DNA of 64,000 nucleotides, taken from contig CM018682.1 in the NCBI GenBank assembly GCA_009363875.1, positions 56,752,031-56,816,030 on the forward strand, given 5' to 3'. Under the pieces are notes generated by a model. The model saw nothing but the letters and a program-made list of their open reading frames with translations, was not told the DNA's origin and ran no database searches. Positions 57,511 to 64,000 of this stretch are shown in pieces. The position numbers were made by a program, and so were the translations under genes. This stretch comes from Mikania micrantha (taxonomy: Eukaryota > Streptophyta > Magnoliopsida > Asterales > Asteraceae). Positions within the stretch are counted from its first letter, which is position 1, and each line of letters starts with the position of its first letter.

Positions 57511-59650
57511 TTAGGAATCATTATCAGGTACGGCTTCCTTTGTAAACAGTTGGGGATACCTGGACTTCATGTGATCTTCACGTTCCCAAGTAAACTCAGG
57601 TCCGCGCCTTGAGTTCCATCGAACCTTTACAATCTGAATACGGCCTCGCCTCATTTGTTTAACTTTGCGATCCATAATCTCCAAAGGTTCCTCGATAAAG
57701 TGTAACTGTTCATCGACTTGAATTTCCTCAATTGGGAATGACAAGTGACTCGTCAGCAAGGCATTTCTTTAAATTTGAGACGTGAAACACATCATGCACC
57801 CCACTGAGTTCATCTGGAAAATGTCAGTCTATACGCCACAGGACCAGTACGCTCGATGATCTCGAACGGTCCCACATATCGTGGTGCTAATTTGCCTTTC
57901 TTTCCAAATCGTACTACACCTTTCCATGGGGATACCTTCAACATGACACGATCTCCCACTTGGAATTCCAACGGCTTGCGCCGTTTGTCGGTGTAGCTCT
58001 TTTGTCTGCTTCCTGCTGTCTCTAGCGTTTGTTGAATCTGAACAGTCCTGTTAATAGTTTCTCAACTAAACTCTGGTTTAGTTGTTCAATTATCTCCTAT
58101 CTCAGTCCAACAGTTCGGTGACTGACATTTCCGGCCTTAATGAGCCTCGAATGATATGCATTCAAAGCTACTATTATAACTGTTGTTGTAGGAGAATTTG
58201 ATCATTGATGACTCAAATGGTATCATGACCACTTGAAGTACAGGGTAACTTGGCATCGAATTCCATAGCTGTTTGTTCCCACTTCCAAAGTATAATTTCA
58301 GGCTGTTCCAGTAACCCTGACGGTTTCTGATGTTTCGCCTTTACCCTTGCACACGTAAGACATCTGTCGACGTACTCGGCTATGTCTTCCTTCGTTCCCG
58401 GCCACCAATAAAATGTCTGCAAGTCTCGGTACATTTTATCGGCGTCTAGATACACTAATTATCTGGTTCGTGTGATTTCTCGAGAATATGTTTTTCTCGG
58501 TTCATCAACCGCAGGAAATCCACTCACTATTTTGGTAGTAGGTATTCCATTCGGTTTTGTTTCACGCTATCCTTCTGCTCTGCAATCTAATTCCTTCTTC
58601 AAGTTTCCTCGATCAACTGATTCTTGTTGTGCCTGAATGATCTTGTCACGTAAGCTGGTCTGCACAGTCATTCCCATTGCTCTAACGCGCAAGGGTTTGA
58701 GCCATTCCTTCCGACTCAAGGCATCAGCTACAACGTTCGCCTTTCCCGGATGGTACTTGATTACACAGTCGTAATCATTCAGAAGTTCCACCCAACGATG
58801 CTGTCGCATGTTGCGTTCCTTCTGATCAAAGATATGCTGCAGACTCTTATGATCAGTGAATATGGTACACTTGGTGCCATATAGGTAATGTCTCCAAATC
58901 TTCAGTGCGAAGATTACAGCTCCCAGTTCAAGATCATGAGTAGTGTAATTCTTCTCATGAACTTTTAACTGTCTTGATGCATAAGCAATGACTTTATCCC
59001 GTTGCATCAATACGCAACCAAGTCCCTGATGGGAAGCATCACAATAGACAACAAAGTCATCACATCCTTCTAGGAGAGATAGGATTATAGCATCACATAA
59101 CTTCTGCTTCAATGTCTGAAAGGCATCTTCTTGTTTCTGCTCCCAGACAAACGGTTCACTTTTCTGGGTTAGCTTAGTGAGTGGCAAGGCTATCTTAGAA
59201 AAGTTCAAGATAAACCTTCTATAATAACCTGCCAACCCCAGAAAAGACCGTATCTCCGTCGGTGTCTTCGGAGTGTCCCAGTTCTTTATCGCCTCGATCT
59301 TGGCTGGATCCACGTGTATTCCCTCGCTGTTGACTACGTGACCCAGAAATTGAACTTCTCTTAGCCAAAATTCACACTTAGAAAATTTGGCATAAAGTTT
59401 CTATTCTTTCAACGGCTCCAAGATCTTCCTGAGATGTTGTTCATGATCTGATTTGCTCTTGGAATAAATCAGTATGTCATCAATAAAGACAATGACAAAC
59501 TGATCTAGATATGGCTTACACACTCAATTCATGAGGTCCATGAAAACCATGGGTGCATTCTTCTATCCGAAAGGCCTTACCGTAAACATGGAATGTTCAT
59601 ATCTCGTTCGGAATGTTGTCTCTGGCATATTTTCGTCGTGTATTCACAAT
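57511..59650 (-). pseudogene. Element E pol remnants: RT end, RNase H, integrase, chromodomain
   Basis: Read from 59650 down, it matches C pol in order but with many lesions. RT survives only from about the GLTNAP region on, with stops; 59313-58567 is open for 248 codons (FLGLAGYYRRFI, RNase H VVYCDASHQGLG, KANVVADALSR). The integrase zinc domain (58455-58213, CLTCARVKAKHQ) is in another frame. The integrase core between about 58210 and 58150 is almost wholly deleted. The end (57759-57511) holds the chromodomain (IMDRKVKQMRRGR ... MKSRYPQLF). None of the domains is complete as a working chain. Confidence 0.9.
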
Positions 59651-60219
59651 TGATTTCCCTTGATCTACTTATCTAGTTTAGCTATGTTTTCACCACAGTT
59701 CTAATATTCATCCTGTCCTAACATCCTAGAACCGGAGTTCTCTAAATTTAGTATCTCAAGTTCTATAAAGTCTAGGTGGGAAAGCGACAGCTTACACACT
59801 AACTTTAGCATCTAAGTGTCTACAGGCCTCTAATGCTCTAAATAGATAAGGTTATTTTCCTAACTATAGTAGCTAGACTGTAATTAAGAATCACCTTATC
59901 TTTATTTATTTACTTAACGCTTATTTGACCTATGGCTTCCTTAGACTACTATTCCTATTATCGTATTTGCACCGAACTTACTTACAGTTTCCTTGGATTT
60001 ATTGTTCCTAAAATTCACAACAGAGTATGCATTTCTAATGAGCACACCAATAAATAATTTAACGTACGAGATGAAATATGTATACCTGTGGGATCATCCC
60101 ATCCCAAATCTGCATCAGAAGCTGGCAAAGTAACCATTTCCTCTGGACGCGCAGACCCTTACAGAGCAGTCTCGTGAAACGTGTTCGGACATTCCGCACA
60201 CATAGCAATCCTTGCTGTG
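59651..60219. other. Non-coding filler between pol and gag remnants of E
   Basis: It sits where the protease and the N-terminal part of RT should be, but shows no similarity to C pol that I can see. It is AT-rich with no long frame. It is probably a deletion filled by unrelated sequence. Confidence 0.6.
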
Positions 60220-60843
60220 TCAAGGAAGGGGATATGTAGTGTTACCAGGGTTTTGATTATTAGTCGGGGCATTATTACAATCGCGACTCCAGTGTCCCTT
60301 CCTCCCGCAATTTAGGAAATGTTTGCATAGTTTATTTTCAGCATGGTGAAGACCGCACATGGCACACAAGGGAAGTTTGCTAACCTTTTGTGTGCATATT
60401 AACTCCATCGGAGATCTGCATTGATGATCCCAATGGCCCATCTTACCACAACAAGTGCATTGCCTGCATGAGGTTTCTGCACGGTGGTGATAGTGGCAGC
60501 TAGTGCAAAGAGGGGCTTTTCCAGCATAACGCTTACGAACCTTTGAGTCAGGAGCAACAACCATTTGGCGAAGGGGAATGGCCTCTGTGTAGATTATAGA
60601 ATCTCTTGATTTCTTGGAACGACGCTGCTTTCGCCTCTTACTTGTTTCGCCTTGCACCAATTCTTCAGTTCCCATGATCATCTTTGGGTAGCTTCGAGTG
60701 TTTTCATCACTGTTCATGACTTGAGTGATGATTCCAGGGAAAACCGTCATCATCAATTCAGTAACTAGGGTTGCGAGTGCAATGGCTGCTGGGTCCATCT
60801 CCTGTGTAGGAGGAGGTGGTGATGGTCGTCTTTTTGGTGACAT
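60220..60843 (-). CDS. Element E internally deleted Gag with duplicated zinc-binding module
   Basis: The start is at MSPKRRPSPPPP (60843), which matches the C Gag opening; an upstream in-frame ATG at 60885 is less likely. After a short N-terminal part (about 45 residues) the capsid domain seen in C is missing, and the chain passes into a basic stretch (KRRKQRRSKKSR). It ends in two similar modules: CTSCHYHHRAETSC ... CCGKMGHWDHQC and CAMCGLHHAENKLC ... NCGRKGHWSRDC. C has only one such module, followed by a standard knuckle. The frame is open for 207 codons to the stop at 60220. It might still bind nucleic acid but could not build a particle. Confidence 0.75.
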   Translation of the reverse strand: MSPKRRPSPPPPTQEMDPAAIALATLVTELMMTVFPGIITQVMNSDENTRSYPKMIMGTEELVQGETSKRRKQRRSKKSRDSIIYTEAIPLRQMVVAPDSKVRKRYAGKAPLCTSCHYHHRAETSCRQCTCCGKMGHWDHQCRSPMELICTQKVSKLPLCAMCGLHHAENKLCKHFLNCGRKGHWSRDCNNAPTNNQNPGNTTYPLP

Positions 60844-60998
60844 TCTGCTTATACCTGAAAGAACATCGGATAGCGAAATGACCAAATGTAAAAGACATAA
60901 TGCAAGCTTAATTTCTATGTTCTCTATATGAGGGTCTCTAAGTTATAGTCTAGGCCAAACCGTTTAAGTAAATGACCTATTATTCTCTATAACCTTGA

Positions 60999-61010
60999 GC
61001 TCTGATACCA
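60999..61010 (-). other. Element E primer binding site
   Basis: The minus strand reads TGGTATCAGAGC exactly, three bases inside the 5' LTR. Confidence 0.9.
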
Positions 61011-61013
61011 ATC

Positions 61014-64000
61014 TGTCCCACCCCGAGCCGGCGGGACGGATCAACTTCCCCGCCGGGCGGAAGGTTCTCAGGGCGCGATATCATGAGTGATAATCATGAT
61101 GATCAGATTGTTTACATAGCATCAATGTTAAGAATAACTAAAGCACAATGATATTAAACTAGAAATTACAAAGTTAAATTTCAATTGTCAACAGAATATG
61201 TGCTTCCCAAAAACTACTAGGTCTTCTAACTGGCATCCTAGCATGCATTCCGAAACCCTTAGCTTAATCCCGTACATCACCTGAGAAAGCATGGAAGAAA
61301 ACAAAGTCAACACAATGGTTGGTGAGTTCATATAGTTTTAGTATTTTGAAAAATAGTTTTGCAACCTCTTTGGTAAAACCTTAACCTCCTTAACATCACC
61401 TGTATCATCCAGCTCGGTATGCTTATATATAGGGCATACCCCTGAGTCGAGCCTACAACCCGCCCAGACACCATCCCACCACATACTAAGCCACATAGGA
61501 CGTTGCTGTTAATGACAATTAAGCATTTTACCTACCATTCAATTCCCATCATAGTTTCAAGCATCATGTTTAGAAGTTTAAGTTATCTAACCAATAGCAT
61601 TCCCAATTCCCTTCGGTAACAACCTTAATCTCATTAACATCACCTGTATCATCCAGCTGGTATGCTTATATATAGGGCATACCCCTGAGTCGAGCCTACA
61701 ACCCGCCCAGACGCCATCCCACCACATACTAAGCCACATAGGACATTGCTGTTAATGATAATTAAGCGTCTTACCTACCTCTCAATTTCCATTTTAGAAT
61801 TTAGATTTCCAGAATTTGAAATACCTCTGATTTTCTGAGTTCACCATGCTTATATGATTACCCAAAACACTTGTAGAAATATAATGTTAAATGTTTAATT
61901 AAACTAATAACTAAGCATTTAAATACAACTAAGACATGATGATTGGGCCTTATTTGACTCAATCAATTAGTCTTAGTTGTTGGTGGTTGTCCAAGTTGTA
62001 CCCTCTCACACGTGACCCATATCAGGCATGACTCACAAGGAGCCTACCTGCGTGTGTCGGGATTTTAATGATGCCCATATCAGCTTGACCCACTGGTCTA
62101 CTGTACATGCCGGGACTTTACGGATATCCTTTGATTCTTGATCATCTGTGATTCTCTTTATTTTGTTTAATAGTTCATGTTATTGCCCGTATAGGTTGAC
62201 TTCAAGAGTCTACTATTTATGCCGGGATTTTATGTATGTTACACGTGGTCTTGATTTCCATACAACTGACATCCACCTTGACTAAAGCATTAATGATTTC
62301 ATTAGATTTTAATGATTTCATTATTTAAATGATTCACACACAACTATGATTTTCTTGATTTCCTTGAGTCTCTTGATTTTGATCTTTAGAACTTCATGAT
62401 TTCACACTGATTATAGATTTATGAATATGATCCTTTGATTTACTGATCACCACACTGAATTAGTTTCCATTACATTTGATCTTTAACTTTAGTTCTTTTG
62501 ATTCCACTTTCAATTTAGATTCTTGAATTTGAGCTTGATGGACTAAGGGTTTGTTTAGAGTTTTAGAATTTAAGTATTACTCGTAGGAGTAACTTAATTA
62601 ACTTGTAAGTTAATTCTGCATAGCAATTACCTAGACAGGAGTCTAGGAGTATAAACAAGCCTATATATGTAAAACATATAATAAATAAAAGCATTTAAGT
62701 AAACAATTTAAATAAAACAGTTTACGCATGCTTCTCAGCCCCGCGTTTTAAAACAAAAATGTTTAGAAAAGGGGCAATGAACTCACCTGTGTTGCTGTGC
62801 AAATGTCTTATCACAAAATGCGTGCTCTTTATTGTAGCTTAAGTTTCTTCAGTTCCTGAGTTGTGTTAAAAGAATTTGAATACGATAAGTATACGTATTA
62901 GTCGTCGTATCTAAGGTTTGGTCTCAGTGTGCAACTAAGTGTTCTATGTATTAATGTGCTTCTAAGTTTTTATCTAACTAGTCTAACTTAATTACCCATT
63001 TGTAAACCGAATCCCATAATTCATTATTACAAGTTCTCAACTTAACATGTTTGTAATTTACTTTATTTTAAATCAAATAAAATTTCTAAATCATTTATTT
63101 TACTTTAATAAGTTAACAAAACATTTTCTTTTATTAAAACATCATTAATTTAATTAAAATGACATTTAACATATGATGGACTTAAGTAAAGCCCATTGGG
63201 CCCACTTCGGCCCGTTGATATCCCTTGATTTCCAATTGTTCACCAAATCAAAATCTTTGGATAATTCAACATATAATATTAAATCATCCAAGGTAGTTAT
63301 TCGTATTAAAACCTCTCCTAAAGTTAGTATTAATAATTAAATTAACACTTCATCCCTTAGGCTTTTGTTTTGATCCTCATGGATCTTAGTATGCTTCCCA
63401 TGCACCCACATATCACCATTTAATTTGTGCTCCTTATGTACAATGGTAACCACCTTTGAAATACACAAGCATGCATGTGCCCATAAACTTTCGAGTTCTA
63501 ACCAACCAAGTCCAAACTCAAACATCTCAACAGTTCAATCTTAGCCCTAAGTGTGACCACCGAAAGATAGGTTCGCTACCCTGAGGTGTTTAAGCATGAA
63601 GCTCGGTTAGATCAAGTAACGGTTCTAGAGTCAGCGAACCTTAGGGTTTGGTTTCCCATAGGTTCGTTGATTGCTTAGCGGTCACAAAGGTTCGGGGTCC
63701 TTAGGGTTCGGCTGTGCAGGTAGTTTAGTCACCTTTAGGGTTTTCCGATGTACTTGATTCGGCCAAACCAGCTGTTTAAGGTTTGTGGCTTTTTGGTCTA
63801 AGGTTCATGGACATTCTGGTTCATGGTACCTGAAGGTTCGGCTGCTTAGGAGCTCAACGAAGATTCCAGGTTCGCGGTCATAACAGGTTCGCTGAAATTG
63901 GATGCTTTGGCAGGGTTCGGCCCTCATTAACTCTAAGAGAACCACATTGGTTCGTGGGTCTAGGTTCGTGGCTTCTAAAGTTCAGCTGATAAAAGGTTCG
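61014..64000 (-). mobile_element. Element E 5' LTR (continues past the right edge)
   Basis: It starts TGTCCCACCCCGAGCC and follows the C type of LTR end. It has acceptor TTCTCAG|GTGATG (61281), two TATA modules, exon-like block 62855-62787 with CACAG|GTGAGTTC, and the GGTTCG array from 63560. From about 61790 it is nearly identical to 54000 onward, but its first several hundred bases differ strongly from the 3' LTR. Confidence 0.88.
61375..61755 (-). repeat. Two tandem TATA-palindrome modules in the E 5' LTR
   Basis: The same unit as at 53340-53995, begun near 61380 and 61620. One G is missing from the GGTATGC arm of the second copy (AGCTGGTATGC against AGCTCGGTATGC). Confidence 0.85.

Overview
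The window reads as plant nuclear DNA, probably from a eudicot and perhaps Asteraceae. The Asteraceae idea is an inference from the style of the retroelements, especially the extra ORF of the copia element. It holds one host protein gene in a sea of nested LTR retrotransposons. The host gene is a two-exon, minus-strand WAV3/EDA40-type RING + VWA ubiquitin ligase (38179-41275). Nearly everything else is Ty3/gypsy chromovirus (Tekay-like) sequence with unusually long LTRs (about 2-5 kb), plus one complete Ty1/copia element.

Layout. 1-1385: decayed 3' end of a plus-strand gypsy pol (element A), followed by its 3' LTR (1420-4926). A sits inside the protease region of a minus-strand gypsy element B (4927-10640: gag remnants, a 60-bp tandem repeat, a coiled-coil/membrane ORF, PBS and a 2.15-kb LTR). 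B in turn sits in the LTR of an older plus-strand element D (10641-10868, resuming at 34055). The young minus-strand element C (10869-34054, 5-bp target duplication CGACC) also landed in D. C has a nearly readable gag-pol and two 4.1-kb LTRs. Its 5' LTR was later split by a 10,036-bp copia element (22467-32502, duplication CGAAT) with 562-bp LTRs, gag, pol and an intact extra 1022-codon ORF downstream of pol. D ends near 36840. Then come a SINE insertion with an 18-bp target duplication (37334-37601), the host gene, a MITE-like patch, and two LTRs joined head to head (G minus, F plus; 42769-49183). An AT-rich low-copy stretch follows (49184-51394), with microsatellites, a tRNA-like pol III element and an orphan promoter-like patch. 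Next are a B-family LTR fragment (51395-52252) and a decayed minus-strand gypsy element E (52253 to beyond the right edge).

The most interesting pattern is inside the long LTRs. Families A, C, D, E, F and G share, in the same order, a leader box (TTGGTGTCAAAACGACC-like), a donor-like GAG|GTAA, an acceptor-like ACTCAG|G, a 67-78 nt exon-like block, a second donor CACAG|GTGAGTTC and a second acceptor TTCTCAG|GTGA. Not every copy shows every signal: G lacks the first part, D lacks the last, and the exact sequences vary. The LTRs therefore look as if they encode a spliced, multi-exon leader. The two presumed introns carry family-specific arrays: intron 1 holds dispersed self-complementary short words (CGAACC, CATTCGGC or ATCGAT), and intron 2 holds tandem modules built round a TATA-centred inverted repeat. 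This is inference from sequence alone; RNA evidence is needed.

The elements are mostly dead: C has a frameshift and two nonsense codons, the copia pol has two nonsense codons, E is internally deleted, and A and B are broken. The copia extra ORF and the host gene are the only long intact reading frames.
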